From a virus: a stretch of 57,351 nt of DNA. A program made the translations under genes and the position numbers. The DNA lies in IMG/VR virus record IMGVR_UViG_3300008116_000049, positions 1 to 57,351 of that record. One strand, written 5' to 3'. The notes beneath the pieces were generated by a model that was given only the letters and a program-made list of their open reading frames with translations, was not told the origin of the DNA and searched no databases. Positions 8,337 to 18,169 of the stretch are shown here, in pieces (the first letter of the stretch is position 1; every line of letters begins with the position of its first letter).

Positions 8337-10845
8337 GCTACTATTCACGGATGGCCGGCCCCTACAAGCGCGAGAGCTCATAGAGATGCAGGATCTCTTA
8401 CACTTGCATGTAGAGGAAATGAGCCGCAGTCTATACGATGTCTATTACCTAGCGGAGGTAGATATAATATGGGCGCCCCCCAGTCTAACAATACAAGGTG
8501 GTCTGATATATATAGAGGAGGAGGGCTGGTATCGCATTAGCCCAGCCCAGCTAACTATAACCAGTGACGCCAACGTTACACTCCGCATATACCGGATAGA
8601 TTATGATGGGCGCAGTATCCTATTTCCTGAACCAGTAGTAGGGCAGGACGGTTACCCATTCCTGCAGATATCGGAGGGCCAGATACTCATATACGATGGT
8701 AAGCGATTCAGTCGGGCCCCGCGCAGTAAAGTAGCATCACTCGAGGAGGCCATAGAGTTAGTAGACAAAGAGGTATACGGCAACTACATACAGCGAGGCC
8801 TAGAGGTACTAGGCCTGCGTTTCGATAATGCGCTAGAGATAGACCTAACACAGAATCAACCTATTCAACGTCTGGCCGTCCAGCCCGGCCGGGCCTTCAT
8901 AGATGGTAAGATAGTGGATCTATACGAGCCTGTCTATCTGCCCATGGTGGTTAGTGGTGAGATCGTCATAGATAAGAAAGGTGAGGTGAGAATAGGTACG
9001 GGGCCCCTCACGCTAGCACGTATAAGCAATAGTGAACTAATAGCCAGCGATAATAGATGGGTAGAGCCCGGCCTACTGCGAGATCTACAGGTTAAGTTGA
9101 ACACACTACGAGAGGAGGCTATAGATATAGCTCTAGAACGACTTAACTTCTACTCGGGAGCCCCGCGTATTCTAGAGAGCGGCTTTGTAGAATCCTTCCA
9201 GAATACACTGGGAACTGACATCACAGCTCCTGGTTTTGACTGTGCTATGACAGGTTACATGACATTACCTAGCTCGTACAACACAATCAGGCCCGATAAC
9301 CTAACTATAGGCGGTAGTAGTAATGTAACCATAACGGAGTCTGGAGGGAGTCTACAGACGGCATATCTACGGCCTGCCCCTGATCTCATAATTGATCAAC
9401 GACGTGCTACAGGCAGTCTGGGATTAGCAGCCCAGACACGAGACGTACGTATGACGCTCAACCCACCAGTAGTAGCACCCGATGCAAGGCGCATCGAGTA
9501 CCAGCTAGGCCATCTCACTATAGCCACCGAGGCAGTGCAAGTCACAATCACTATAGAGGGTCTGTTATCTCTAGAGAGTGGTATAGTATTACAAATAGAT
9601 GGACGGACTCCCCAGGCTACAGTAACCCGTGGCTCTATAGAAGACGGGCGCTATAGGGCTGATGTCAGTGGCATACTAGTAGCAAATATAGCAGTCCCCT
9701 CTAGTAGCGCAGTACCATCTATAACAGCAACAGGAAATGGATGGACAATAGGACAGTGTCTGGAGTTTGGTTCCACTGGAGCCCCCGCACCAGCTGTAGT
9801 ACAGGTCAGGGAGGGCATGGCACAACTGTTTACTCTATCAACAGCCAATACTATAACGGGTATACGCGTATATCCTGCGGGGGCCATAAGCGCTTGGGTG
9901 AGTCTAGTAGCAGCACCCAATAATATACCAGAGGAGAGGGAGCTAGGACGGGTCCGCCTGCAGGTAACGAGCGGTAGCCCTGATACACCAGTAGAGTTGA
10001 CCTTCGACCCGCCCATCAATCTAGTGGCAGGTAGTTACTGTGTGGTCATTAGTGCCACTAGCCCGGGCTCTATGCACATCAATACAAACGCACAGCCTGC
10101 TATATCACGATACCAAGAGGGGCCAGACATACCCGGCTACCTCCTGACACGCAGTGGTAGTAACTGGCAGTCACAGACCAATAGTGATCTAACATACCAA
10201 CTAATAGGAGGGAGTCTAGGTTCGACAGGTTATATAGACTTCACCTATAGCCCGGCGCCTGAGGCGGATACTCAGGTAGACCTAACACAGCTCAATAGCC
10301 TCTGGAGTTATAACCTAGGTCAGGGGGGCTCATTCTCTACCTTCTATAAGGAAGGGCAGGAGCTAGTGTCCTTACCAGAGCGAACTACGGAGCTGCCGGA
10401 TAATCTAGAGATGAGACTAGTGCTCTTCACTACAGGCACGACACCCATAGTTTACCTCAACAGGAGTATGCTGATTATAGGGCGGGCCCGTTCTAGAGCT
10501 ACCTGGATCAGCATAGATTATCCTACGCGTGACTACACTAATGTCAAGGTTATATACCGCGCCTTCCTACCGCAGGGTAGTAGTGTAGTAGCCAGTGCCA
10601 GCTCCAATGGGGGCCAGACCTGGACTGAAATGCCTACTCCTACCTCTACGCTGGTAGATGGTAATATACCCCTCATTGAGAATGAGACTACATTGTCTGG
10701 GCTCACTCCCACTGTATTAGTGCGTCAGGGTGATAATGATGTACCATTGGTTAGAAATCGCATACGCATTAGATTACAAATAATCGTAAGCGGCACCATA
10801 ACTATATTACCCTATGTCTCGAGCCTACAGTGTCTGACATATTAG
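8323..10845 (+). CDS. second DUF4815-like virion protein, paralogue of the preceding gene
   Basis: 840 residues. It opens with LLFTDGRPLQARELIEMQDL, aligning with residues 22-42 of the 1359-residue neighbour. It continues through a shared VYGN/QRGLEVLGL-type segment near 155-170 (neighbour: VFERHGNFCVRGLDLALL) and beta-rich C-terminal modules, including ITGIRVYPAGAISAWVSLV near 505-525. It lacks the long coiled coil. The ATG lies 14 nt inside the upstream gene. Two adjacent paralogues of different length suggest duplication followed by specialisation, perhaps as concentric parts of one baseplate or spike. Confidence 0.65.
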   Translation: MERTKLLFTDGRPLQARELIEMQDLLHLHVEEMSRSLYDVYYLAEVDIIWAPPSLTIQGGLIYIEEEGWYRISPAQLTITSDANVTLRIYRIDYDGRSILFPEPVVGQDGYPFLQISEGQILIYDGKRFSRAPRSKVASLEEAIELVDKEVYGNYIQRGLEVLGLRFDNALEIDLTQNQPIQRLAVQPGRAFIDGKIVDLYEPVYLPMVVSGEIVIDKKGEVRIGTGPLTLARISNSELIASDNRWVEPGLLRDLQVKLNTLREEAIDIALERLNFYSGAPRILESGFVESFQNTLGTDITAPGFDCAMTGYMTLPSSYNTIRPDNLTIGGSSNVTITESGGSLQTAYLRPAPDLIIDQRRATGSLGLAAQTRDVRMTLNPPVVAPDARRIEYQLGHLTIATEAVQVTITIEGLLSLESGIVLQIDGRTPQATVTRGSIEDGRYRADVSGILVANIAVPSSSAVPSITATGNGWTIGQCLEFGSTGAPAPAVVQVREGMAQLFTLSTANTITGIRVYPAGAISAWVSLVAAPNNIPEERELGRVRLQVTSGSPDTPVELTFDPPINLVAGSYCVVISATSPGSMHINTNAQPAISRYQEGPDIPGYLLTRSGSNWQSQTNSDLTYQLIGGSLGSTGYIDFTYSPAPEADTQVDLTQLNSLWSYNLGQGGSFSTFYKEGQELVSLPERTTELPDNLEMRLVLFTTGTTPIVYLNRSMLIIGRARSRATWISIDYPTRDYTNVKVIYRAFLPQGSSVVASASSNGGQTWTEMPTPTSTLVDGNIPLIENETTLSGLTPTVLVRQGDNDVPLVRNRIRIRLQIIVSGTITILPYVSSLQCLTY

Positions 10846-11165
10846 AAAGTATAGTAGCGCGTATACCAATTAATCACGCTGTGCCCCTCATCGCAGGGGC
10901 ACTATATCGTCGTACCGTACCGCAGCTGGCAGCGCGGGGCTACGATAATAGACTGGCCCTATTATTACAGGGCCTCCCTATAGCTGACTTCACAGATGAG
11001 GAGCTCGATTACCTAACAACGCTACCACTAGGCCTCCTAACGGCAGGTACGACTAATACGTATAGAGAGCTGTATTACCGCGGGCAGTATATTCATATAC
11101 CCTCTTATCTATCTGACCACACCATAGCCCAATTCCTAGTAATAGTGGAGAGCCTGCGTGAGTAA
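10830..11165 (+). CDS. small hypothetical tail-operon protein
   Basis: 111 residues starting at a GTG that overlaps the upstream gene by 16 nt; its own stop overlaps the next gene by 8 nt. It is mainly helical, with YDNRLALLLQGLPIADFTDE and DHTIAQFLVIVESL. I do not recognise a family. The overlaps argue strongly that it is translated and coupled to its neighbours. Confidence 0.6.
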   Translation: MSDILESIVARIPINHAVPLIAGALYRRTVPQLAARGYDNRLALLLQGLPIADFTDEELDYLTTLPLGLLTAGTTNTYRELYYRGQYIHIPSYLSDHTIAQFLVIVESLRE

Positions 11166-12465
11166 TACCAATACTACCCCACGAGTACCGGCCGCCGCAC
11201 CTAACACAACAGTTGGCACTAAGCTGGGGTTGAATGATATAGTAACAGGTAAGGAGTATCCCGTTAACTTCTATCTTAGTCCTCCTACCTACGATAGCGA
11301 TATAGATCTTATTGTAGAACTACTAGATAGTGACCAATTAAATAATGAAGCCAGAACAGAAGCTATAAAGTACCTCAGAGAAGTTTCTACATTGCCTCTT
11401 ACTGAAGACTTCACCGAGGCAGGAAGAGATAAGGCCAGTGAGTATGTAGCAGAACTTGCCACTCCGGGTAGTATAGGTATACCTACAGGTAATGAAGTAG
11501 ATCCTTCTAAGGGAGATTCCAGCAAATTAACAACTAAGCAGGAGCCGACTATAACGTATCCACCTGCGGCAGACTGGGGTATGAGAGTTACACAAGTAGA
11601 CACTAATAAGAGTTATTTCTTCAGTCTATTGCCGGCTATGGACTCAGTCATACCTATGACAGCGAGTAAGGATGTACCCAACGCACTGCCGGGATTACAC
11701 ATACGAGTTAAGGCTAATATTGCTAAGTTGCGGGTACCAGGCAGCACACCTATCTACCAGCACATGGGGATAGATAGTGTAATGATAACTGTAGTAGGGA
11801 TGTTCACTGGAGTAGATGGCGATAAACCGAGCCCGGCTACCTATCTATCTCATGCTACTGGTAAGGATAAGGTCGGGACTCTTATGGCTAAGCTAGATAC
11901 TTATGGCGCTATGCAAAGCTTCTACGAGCACGCATACCTGAGTGGGGCTGATCTAGACGTAGAGATTAACATGGCACGCTACCAGGCCTTCGATGTAGAG
12001 GAGGGAGTGATACGCTCAGCTAAAACAGGTAATCCCCGCTTCCGCGGACACCTATCACTACTCGAGGTAGCACATGCGCGTAGCGATAGAACATACTATA
12101 CGCTACAATTCGAGACACGCTCTCTAACGGAGGATAAGTGTGAGATAACTAAGATAGAACATATACCTGCCAGTCTCAAAGAGGCTATAAGCCGGACTAC
12201 AGTAGAAGAGCAGGCCAATGCGGTGGATAGCGCCCTGGCTATAATTGAGGATATTGAGATGGCTAAGCGGGGAATCGATGGCAAAACGCTCTCTCAATGG
12301 GAGAGCAGGGATCCTGACCCCATCACCGGCCAGCGCCTTAGCGTGCATGAGGTATGTGATAGGGGTGGGGCGTGCAGATATTACGTCGTCTCTATAGGAC
12401 AAGTATTTGAAGTAACTGGTGAAGATGCAATAAATAAACTTAAGGATGAAAAATATACATACTGA
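11158..12465 (+). CDS. probable tail/baseplate protein
   Basis: 435 residues, GTG start overlapping the upstream stop. Residues 1-130 are polar and partly disordered (Pro/Thr-rich start, then acidic helices). The core, from about 180, includes VPGSTPIYQHMGIDSVMITV and VGMFTG, then a beta-rich domain ending FRGHLSLLEVAHARSDRTYYTLQFETRS. The P-I-Y-Q-x-x-G...V-x-G-x-F pattern recalls tail-tube-associated and LysM-linked tail proteins, in which a beta domain sits near the baseplate; this is resemblance by eye only. C-terminal KYTY is near the next gene's start, which overlaps by 20 nt. Confidence 0.5.
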   Translation: MSNTNTTPRVPAAAPNTTVGTKLGLNDIVTGKEYPVNFYLSPPTYDSDIDLIVELLDSDQLNNEARTEAIKYLREVSTLPLTEDFTEAGRDKASEYVAELATPGSIGIPTGNEVDPSKGDSSKLTTKQEPTITYPPAADWGMRVTQVDTNKSYFFSLLPAMDSVIPMTASKDVPNALPGLHIRVKANIAKLRVPGSTPIYQHMGIDSVMITVVGMFTGVDGDKPSPATYLSHATGKDKVGTLMAKLDTYGAMQSFYEHAYLSGADLDVEINMARYQAFDVEEGVIRSAKTGNPRFRGHLSLLEVAHARSDRTYYTLQFETRSLTEDKCEITKIEHIPASLKEAISRTTVEEQANAVDSALAIIEDIEMAKRGIDGKTLSQWESRDPDPITGQRLSVHEVCDRGGACRYYVVSIGQVFEVTGEDAINKLKDEKYTY

Positions 12466-14386
12466 AGCAAGTATTGAGGCTACGGTGCAGGCCGTTACTG
12501 TAGCCACAGGCTCTGTACCTACGACTATTAGTATTGTAGGGGGAGTAGTAACAGCATCCACCGCAGGGGCTGCTGCGGGCGATGTAATTAATACAGTTGC
12601 TAATGGAGATAGCAGGCAATACACACCTATTGAGGCAGCCAGGGACGCAGTAACTATACTGGCTCCTACTAAAATAGAAACTGCAGCGCTTGGCAAGGTA
12701 GTTGGTGTTGGTACTAAGGTTGCATCTGTACCAGCAAGACTCGCGGGTAAGGTTATATCAAAGACTGGTATATTAAATACTGGGCCAGGTGCTAAGATAA
12801 CTGGTAGTCTGGCTCAGTCTACTCAAGGCGTTCGTAGTGCCATTCTCTCTACTGCTAATAAGGCTAAGAGTAGCGCAGTGAACTTCACACAGCGCGCCAC
12901 TCCCGGCATACTACAACCTCCCTCGAATTATCTCAGTAGTAGTAACGTCGCGGCTAGGTTCACTAGGTTTATAACTCCTGGGGCCAGTAATGTAGCTAGC
13001 GCTTCTCCTAATAATGTTGTTAATAATGCAAACGCCCTAACAAGAAGGGATATTCCTAATATAAATAAGGTAAGTCAAGAAAGTGGCGACATAGCCATCC
13101 AAATGCGTAATGAGAATGTATCTATAGATAATGCGTCTAGATGGATAGCTGATAACTATCCAAGTGCTGATGTTGAAGAAGTACTACGTGCTAGACAAAT
13201 TATACGTAATAATGTTGATTTTCCAGTAGAAGATGATCCTGCTTCGTTAACCACTATTCTGTACAGAGAAGGTTATAGACCACAGGACATGAACCCGGCC
13301 GAATTAGTTAATTATATTAAGAATGTTAGGCCCGGCGTATCTGACAGCGTTGCGACTAGTTTAAGGTATCAGGTACTCAGTGAATATAATGAGAAGTATC
13401 CCAGAGCTATAACTGATGAGGGTGTATATAATAACATTATAAAAATTGCTAACACTCTACGCCCAGGCGCCACTGAGACCCAGAAGCTCAAGGCTCTTGA
13501 AGATATCTCTGATAAAAAGAGAGCTCTCAGAATACTTAACGAGATACTAGATAAACGATTAATTAGTAATATAAGAGTTACTTTAGTAAAACCTCCAGAA
13601 GGGGAAGTACCTCTTCCACTTAATCCTGACGGTACCCCAATTATCTCAACCCCTACTGTAGACTCTATTGATGATGAACCTATTATTATTATAGACTATA
13701 CATTCGATACTATTGATTCTATAGTACCTATACCTACGAATACATTAACCGCGCCAGCTGTACCAGTAGGATCACCCCACAATACATTACAAACTAATAC
13801 AGGTACGCTACCAGCATCTGTATCTGCGCCGGCCTCTCCAGCTAATAAGGTTATTTCTATTATGGGAGGGGGCGCCATATCAGAAGAAGCAGTTGCTAAC
13901 CAGCTTACTGCAGAGATAGGAGGCCCCCCAATAACGGATTCAGTACTTAGAGAGACAGTAAGGGTCAATCTAGAGAATAAACAGGCAATAGTTGAAGATA
14001 GTCAGATAGAAAGTATATTAAATCTAGTCAAGCAAAAGATTAATCCCGGGTCTCTAGTAGTACCTAGAGTAGCTAATACAGGTGATATACAGGATATAGT
14101 AGAGCAATTACCTGATGAGCTGGGTACGCCTACTAATCAAGTAGTAGGACAGGCCCCAGATGCTACAACTGGCCGAGCTATTATTAACCATTCTACTTCG
14201 TCTATACAAGTAGAACAAATAGCAAAGAATCAGGCACAAGCAATATTAAATACTAATCCCGACATAAATCCTGATACGCTATCTAATAATCAGATACTTG
14301 CTCTTGTTGACGTAGCCTTTGCGGTAGATTTTAACAGAGATCCATTTACTACTTCTATACGTAATTATATAAAAGTTCTGAAATAA
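12446..14386 (+). CDS. hypothetical protein with Ala/Gly-rich N-terminus and helical repeats
   Basis: 646 residues, ATG 20 nt inside the upstream gene. Residues 25-45 are hydrophobic and small-residue rich (ISIVGGVVTASTAGAAAGDV). The middle is Asn/Ser-rich and likely unstructured. Short helical modules of similar form recur (DIAIQMRNENVSIDNASRWI, QLTAEIGGPPITDSVLRE, NKQAIVEDSQIESILNLVKQ), recalling small three-helix recognition domains. The gene is more AT-rich and uses fewer GGCC words than its neighbours. No function is assigned. A tail-associated or ejected protein is possible from position. Confidence 0.5.
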   Translation: MKNIHTEASIEATVQAVTVATGSVPTTISIVGGVVTASTAGAAAGDVINTVANGDSRQYTPIEAARDAVTILAPTKIETAALGKVVGVGTKVASVPARLAGKVISKTGILNTGPGAKITGSLAQSTQGVRSAILSTANKAKSSAVNFTQRATPGILQPPSNYLSSSNVAARFTRFITPGASNVASASPNNVVNNANALTRRDIPNINKVSQESGDIAIQMRNENVSIDNASRWIADNYPSADVEEVLRARQIIRNNVDFPVEDDPASLTTILYREGYRPQDMNPAELVNYIKNVRPGVSDSVATSLRYQVLSEYNEKYPRAITDEGVYNNIIKIANTLRPGATETQKLKALEDISDKKRALRILNEILDKRLISNIRVTLVKPPEGEVPLPLNPDGTPIISTPTVDSIDDEPIIIIDYTFDTIDSIVPIPTNTLTAPAVPVGSPHNTLQTNTGTLPASVSAPASPANKVISIMGGGAISEEAVANQLTAEIGGPPITDSVLRETVRVNLENKQAIVEDSQIESILNLVKQKINPGSLVVPRVANTGDIQDIVEQLPDELGTPTNQVVGQAPDATTGRAIINHSTSSIQVEQIAKNQAQAILNTNPDINPDTLSNNQILALVDVAFAVDFNRDPFTTSIRNYIKVLK

Positions 14387-14397
14387 GGGAGAGTCTA

Positions 14398-15546
14398 ATG
14401 AGATTACTGATATACATAGGTCAGTCTGTAACTATGAGATATCTAGTAGGTAAGATAGAGTCTGAGGTGACGGGTACTCTATCTATCACTGATAAGATAG
14501 TGACAGTGGGGCCCGCCCGTTCTAATCTACGAGATGTACTGACTATAATACAAGACAATAATACTATCTACACTAGGCCAGATGGCACGCCGACCTATAA
14601 TGCCCCAGTGGCGCAGACGCTAACACGTCCGTTTAGTTGGGCCGCTGACGCAGAGGCGGCTGTGGTAGAGTACCTAGAGCAGGGTATAGCGCCAGAGGTA
14701 CAGCTTATACGTCGCACTGCGCTAGTCACATACATAGATAGCCTCATAGTAGAGGCAGTCAGATTAATTGATAATGACCTCATATTAGAAACAGCAGCAG
14801 GAGACGTAAGAACGCCAGTCAACGAAGTACTCCAGATTACTACTGGGGTTCCATCTCGATGGAGTGATAGTATAATAGACCTGGAGGTATGGTTAGAATC
14901 TCTGGGCTCAGGTCGTTTCTACATAGATAGAATAGGAGACGCTACAACGATAGAGGCAGATATAGTCTATACTAGTCGGGGCCGTCAGATAGTAGGTAGA
15001 CTAGGGGATATAACTGTAACGATGCCAATAGAGACAGTAGAGAGCGTAAGACAAGGCGATAAGACGTGGTTTAATACCCGGCCGCCGCGGGGGCCCATAA
15101 TTCCTAACCTAGGTCTACTCCGCGCTGCTACTAGATTTATACGAAATTACACAATAAATGAGACTATAGGCGCAGAGTTATACGAGACGTATCTAATAGA
15201 TGGTACTCGTATAAACAGCCGGGCCATGTATTTACAGGATGGCTGCATAGTATTGGCAAATGGGCCAGAGAGCTGGTGGGTCAGTGTAAGAGATGTAAGG
15301 TTACTGACGGCTACTATGTTCTCTGGTCTATCAGTTAATACGCTTATACCGTTAGGCAGGTCTATCCCGCAGGCTCGCACTGTGCCTATACAATCATCTA
15401 TAGGCGTAATATATAGAGAAGGTGACTATAAGCCCATATTCTTCTTATCTATAAGAGAATGGAGTAATATATTCATTCTTGCTACATACGAGAATGATAA
15501 TTACCTAGTAGCTAAAGAGGAGATTGGCCGAATTGAGTACTATTAA
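14398..15546 (+). CDS. hypothetical structural-operon protein
   Basis: 382 residues, preceded by a clear GGGAGAG ribosome-binding site 4 nt before the ATG, one of the few strong sites in this operon. It is beta-rich with no membrane segment. It contains three similar stretches on the theme IGDATTIEADIVYTSRGRQI, VGRLGDITVTMPIETVE and DDNTIYTRPDGTP, suggestive of repeated small beta barrels. I do not recognise it. It overlaps the following reading frame, so it belongs to the same transcript. Confidence 0.55.
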   Translation: MRLLIYIGQSVTMRYLVGKIESEVTGTLSITDKIVTVGPARSNLRDVLTIIQDNNTIYTRPDGTPTYNAPVAQTLTRPFSWAADAEAAVVEYLEQGIAPEVQLIRRTALVTYIDSLIVEAVRLIDNDLILETAAGDVRTPVNEVLQITTGVPSRWSDSIIDLEVWLESLGSGRFYIDRIGDATTIEADIVYTSRGRQIVGRLGDITVTMPIETVESVRQGDKTWFNTRPPRGPIIPNLGLLRAATRFIRNYTINETIGAELYETYLIDGTRINSRAMYLQDGCIVLANGPESWWVSVRDVRLLTATMFSGLSVNTLIPLGRSIPQARTVPIQSSIGVIYREGDYKPIFFLSIREWSNIFILATYENDNYLVAKEEIGRIEYY

Positions 15547-16369
15547 ACCATGGCAAGAACTAGTAGCAGAACAACGGCGGCTCAACCCCGCGCGGCCTTA
15601 TCAGCCGCAGGCAGGTCTATTTGAATATAAGGGCCTAGATGCACTAGTCATAGAGGCAGAGAGTTATACATGGGTAGGAATCCAGTGGCTGGGCGGCGAT
15701 TTATGGGGCCGTCGCGGCTGGCAGGAGATAGCCGTATTTGTAAGAATAGATGGCCAGAGCTGGGCCAATAGGCGATATATCTACTTACCAGTAGATTTAG
15801 TAGAGCATCTCCTGCCATATATACCAATGGTAGATAATGGTTATACACTACGTTATCCCTCAGCGGATGATCTAGTACCTATATTCAGTGGTAGGCTGGT
15901 GTTGTTAAGTAGTCAGGGTATACACCCCCTATTACCCGGCTGGTTATGGACTGGACGAGTGATATGGCCTTACTATGAATATCAACACGTATCAGGTAAT
16001 ATAGCGCCGCCTAATACTCTCCAGTGGAGTAAGTTAAGACCTACTAATCTACTAGATCCCCTTGGTCCACCAAGCGTAGAGCAGATGACGCGTACACTAC
16101 CTAATCTAGTAGGTGAGTTACCCACTAGGTTAGAGGAACCCTGGATAGGAACGTATACGGGCTGGTCTACTATTAATTATGGTGAGGAGACTACGCTATA
16201 TCAATATAGAGCCCAGACTCAGGAATTATTCCTACTAGATAGCCCTCCATTATTAGATAGTATTTTATACAAACAGCAGTGGTTAATTGATAAGGTGCGC
16301 CTCAGTCATAGTATTGTACAGGGCGTAGTTATACAGCAGACAGTAACAGCAACATTGAGATTATGGTAA
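15533..16369 (+). CDS. hypothetical Trp-rich tail-operon protein
   Basis: 278 residues from the TTG at 15533. I prefer it to the in-frame TTG at 15524 because the GAGGAG at 15517-15522 is 10 nt from 15533 but only 1 nt from 15524. Aromatic-rich segments such as YTWVGIQWLGGDLWGRRGW and WTGRVIWPYYEYQHV suggest a compact beta fold that could bind sugars or pack in a virion. It overlaps the upstream gene by about 14 nt and the downstream gene by 7 nt. Family not recognised. Confidence 0.55.
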   Translation: MSTIKPWQELVAEQRRLNPARPYQPQAGLFEYKGLDALVIEAESYTWVGIQWLGGDLWGRRGWQEIAVFVRIDGQSWANRRYIYLPVDLVEHLLPYIPMVDNGYTLRYPSADDLVPIFSGRLVLLSSQGIHPLLPGWLWTGRVIWPYYEYQHVSGNIAPPNTLQWSKLRPTNLLDPLGPPSVEQMTRTLPNLVGELPTRLEEPWIGTYTGWSTINYGEETTLYQYRAQTQELFLLDSPPLLDSILYKQQWLIDKVRLSHSIVQGVVIQQTVTATLRLW

Positions 16370-16731
16370 CTAAGCTAGATCTAGTTAAGGATAGAGCTAT
16401 TATACGAGGGGCCCTCTGGGATCTACTGACTATACTACGTCAGGGAGACCTAACAGCACTGCAGTGCCGGGGCCAGATACGAGATGGAGAGGATGGTGAG
16501 TTATTTGCTAACTTTGAGTTTGAGCCTCTAACTACAGTAGATAGAGATGGAGTGATCTACACACGTATTAAACCCTATCTAGGTGCCACACGTACTAAGC
16601 AGATACCTACTACAGCACCGCGTCAGACATGGTTCTATGATATAGAGTTATATGATCCCCTCGATGATGATATAGTGTATAGAATCATCGACGGCGCTGT
16701 AGAGAGCCGTCTAAACATAACATTACCTTAA
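16363..16731 (+). CDS. small hypothetical virion protein
   Basis: 122 residues with the ATG 7 nt inside the upstream gene. The second half is a beta domain (DRDGVIYTRIKPYLG, APRQTWFYDIELYDP, DDIVYRIIDGAVESR). That style of short beta sandwich occurs in phage head-tail connector and baseplate accessory proteins, but I cannot name a family. One nucleotide separates it from the next ATG. Confidence 0.55.
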   Translation: MVTKLDLVKDRAIIRGALWDLLTILRQGDLTALQCRGQIRDGEDGELFANFEFEPLTTVDRDGVIYTRIKPYLGATRTKQIPTTAPRQTWFYDIELYDPLDDDIVYRIIDGAVESRLNITLP

Positions 16732-16732
16732 C

Positions 16733-17203
16733 ATGTACACAAGAGCACTATACTCCTTCCTACTATCTCAGATTAATACTAATCTAGTAGTCATTCTAAT
16801 CAATCGGCCCGAGCTAGGTATAGGTACTGTATTAACCCCCACTGAGATAGATGCCCGCCTGAATATCACCATGGCTGAAGCAGCCCTCTGGGAGATTAGT
16901 GGTTATAGTAGATTCATCGTCACTACCCCAATCATCACTATCCCAACACGTACAGCACCCACTGCTAGTTTGGTTGCTACTGCTACATTCACGCCATCAG
17001 GGGGGCCGATAGGGCCCTTCACTCATGCACTGGTAGTACGGGGGGCTAACCTAACTGGTGCCAGTCCAGCTAATGGTAATAACCGCGGTAGTAACGTGGG
17101 TACTGTAGTGCACATAGAAACCGTAGTTAGCGCACCACTCTCGGTAGCACCACCTGCAGTATACAATTGCACTATCAATTTACTGCTCAACGAGCAGACA
17201 TGA
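16733..17203 (+). CDS. hypothetical protein, last gene of the first structural block
   Basis: 156 residues, starting 1 nt after the upstream stop. The N-terminal 50 residues are helical (YSFLLSQINTNLVVILIN). The rest is low-complexity Thr/Pro/Ala followed by a beta segment (GPFTHALVVRGANLTG, VHIETVVSAPLSVAPPAVYN), a layout seen in small decoration or neck proteins. It is followed by a hairpin and a 170-nt spacer, so a transcript boundary or processing site may lie after it. Confidence 0.5.
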   Translation: MYTRALYSFLLSQINTNLVVILINRPELGIGTVLTPTEIDARLNITMAEAALWEISGYSRFIVTTPIITIPTRTAPTASLVATATFTPSGGPIGPFTHALVVRGANLTGASPANGNNRGSNVGTVVHIETVVSAPLSVAPPAVYNCTINLLLNEQT

Positions 17204-17227
17204 CTCCTATAGCTGCGACTTAGTAGA

Positions 17228-17257
17228 GAGGCCAGCAGGGTATAGTTCTGTGGCCTC
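17228..17257 (+). terminator. hairpin in the 17204-17377 spacer
   Basis: GAGGCCA at 17228-17234 pairs with TGGCCTC at 17251-17257, and CAG/CTG extends the stem inside a bulge. The downstream T-rich stretch (GTTAGTTTTATT) is not a clean U-tract, so this may be a weak terminator or an RNA-processing or stability hairpin separating the tail genes from the terminase gene pair. Confidence 0.35.
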
Positions 17258-17377
17258 CTCGACTGTTAGTTTTATTCATTCGCATATAATAAAATTCCAC
17301 CACCTCAATACTAAGCATAGTGCCAATTACTACACGAGCCGTGCTATAAACTTCCAAATCTAGAGTCAAGTACATGC

Positions 17378-18169
17378 GTGGTGCCTGCTATTAACCACAT
17401 AGTGAGGGGCATACTACTAAAGCGTCGCTGTCTAAACTCATTATTCATTGTGATTAACCTCGAGTCATTAATTAGAACACGGGCCCCTGCGCTATTAGGC
17501 GCTCTGCCACTATTAGATTGGTGGATAATACAATTACTCAGTAGTACTGATTACCCTGTCGTAGTTCTCAATAGGGATATACATTCTGTTAGAGTGCCCG
17601 GCCCCTACGACATGATAGATAGTAGGGGTAATTTTATCATGCGCTCAGAATTAGATAGCTGGGGTCTAGAACCACTGCAGAGAGCCATCCTCTCTACTAA
17701 GGCGGAGGGCAGTATAAGCGCATACGTACTGCGGTCAGGCAGCTCTAGTACTATTATAATCTACACTGCATTCTCTCGAGACAATAGTCTAGATCAAGAG
17801 GTACAATTAGAGGTCCCGCAGAATACAACGGTAGTAACTATCCGCTTCAATTCAACTGTGCCCTGGACACTACGCTATATAGAATCGCCCCCCCGCTTAG
17901 ATGTACCAATACCAGATGAGTACATAGAGCTAGAGATAGACGCGGGCACTCATATTATGAGTACCATATCGTCTATATATCTGAATCCATCACTACCAGT
18001 AAACACAATATCGGGCCCTGCAGCAATACACATGATACCCCAAGGTGACGTATTCTATGTCGCTATAAATGAGGATCCTAATTTAGTCAAGGCTATACAA
18101 CCTGACATAGACATAATAGAATACACAGAGACTAAGAATATGTGTATGGAGGTGACACTTGGCGCGTAA
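17378..18169 (+). CDS. hypothetical protein upstream of terminase
   Basis: 263 residues from a GTG (a second GTG follows at once). The N-terminus is hydrophobic and basic (HIVRGILLKRRCLNSLFIVI). The remainder looks like a beta-sandwich (SISAYVLRSGSSSTIIIYTA, TTVVTIRFNSTVPWTLRYI). It overlaps the terminase start by 11 nt. A position directly before a large terminase often holds the small terminase subunit, but the fold visible here does not look like an HTH small subunit, so I leave it unassigned. Confidence 0.55.
   Translation: MVPAINHIVRGILLKRRCLNSLFIVINLESLIRTRAPALLGALPLLDWWIIQLLSSTDYPVVVLNRDIHSVRVPGPYDMIDSRGNFIMRSELDSWGLEPLQRAILSTKAEGSISAYVLRSGSSSTIIIYTAFSRDNSLDQEVQLEVPQNTTVVTIRFNSTVPWTLRYIESPPRLDVPIPDEYIELEIDAGTHIMSTISSIYLNPSLPVNTISGPAAIHMIPQGDVFYVAINEDPNLVKAIQPDIDIIEYTETKNMCMEVTLGA

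Noticed and set aside
11158-12465. Major capsid protein
   Set aside because: No HK97-like features (E-loop or long spine helix pattern); the central motifs look like tail proteins.
12124-12696. 190-codon minus-strand ORF
   Set aside because: Antisense to two overlapping plus-strand genes with no own signal; a shadow frame.
17378-18169. Small terminase subunit
   Set aside because: Position fits, but there is no HTH or oligomerisation helix pattern; beta-rich sequence instead.
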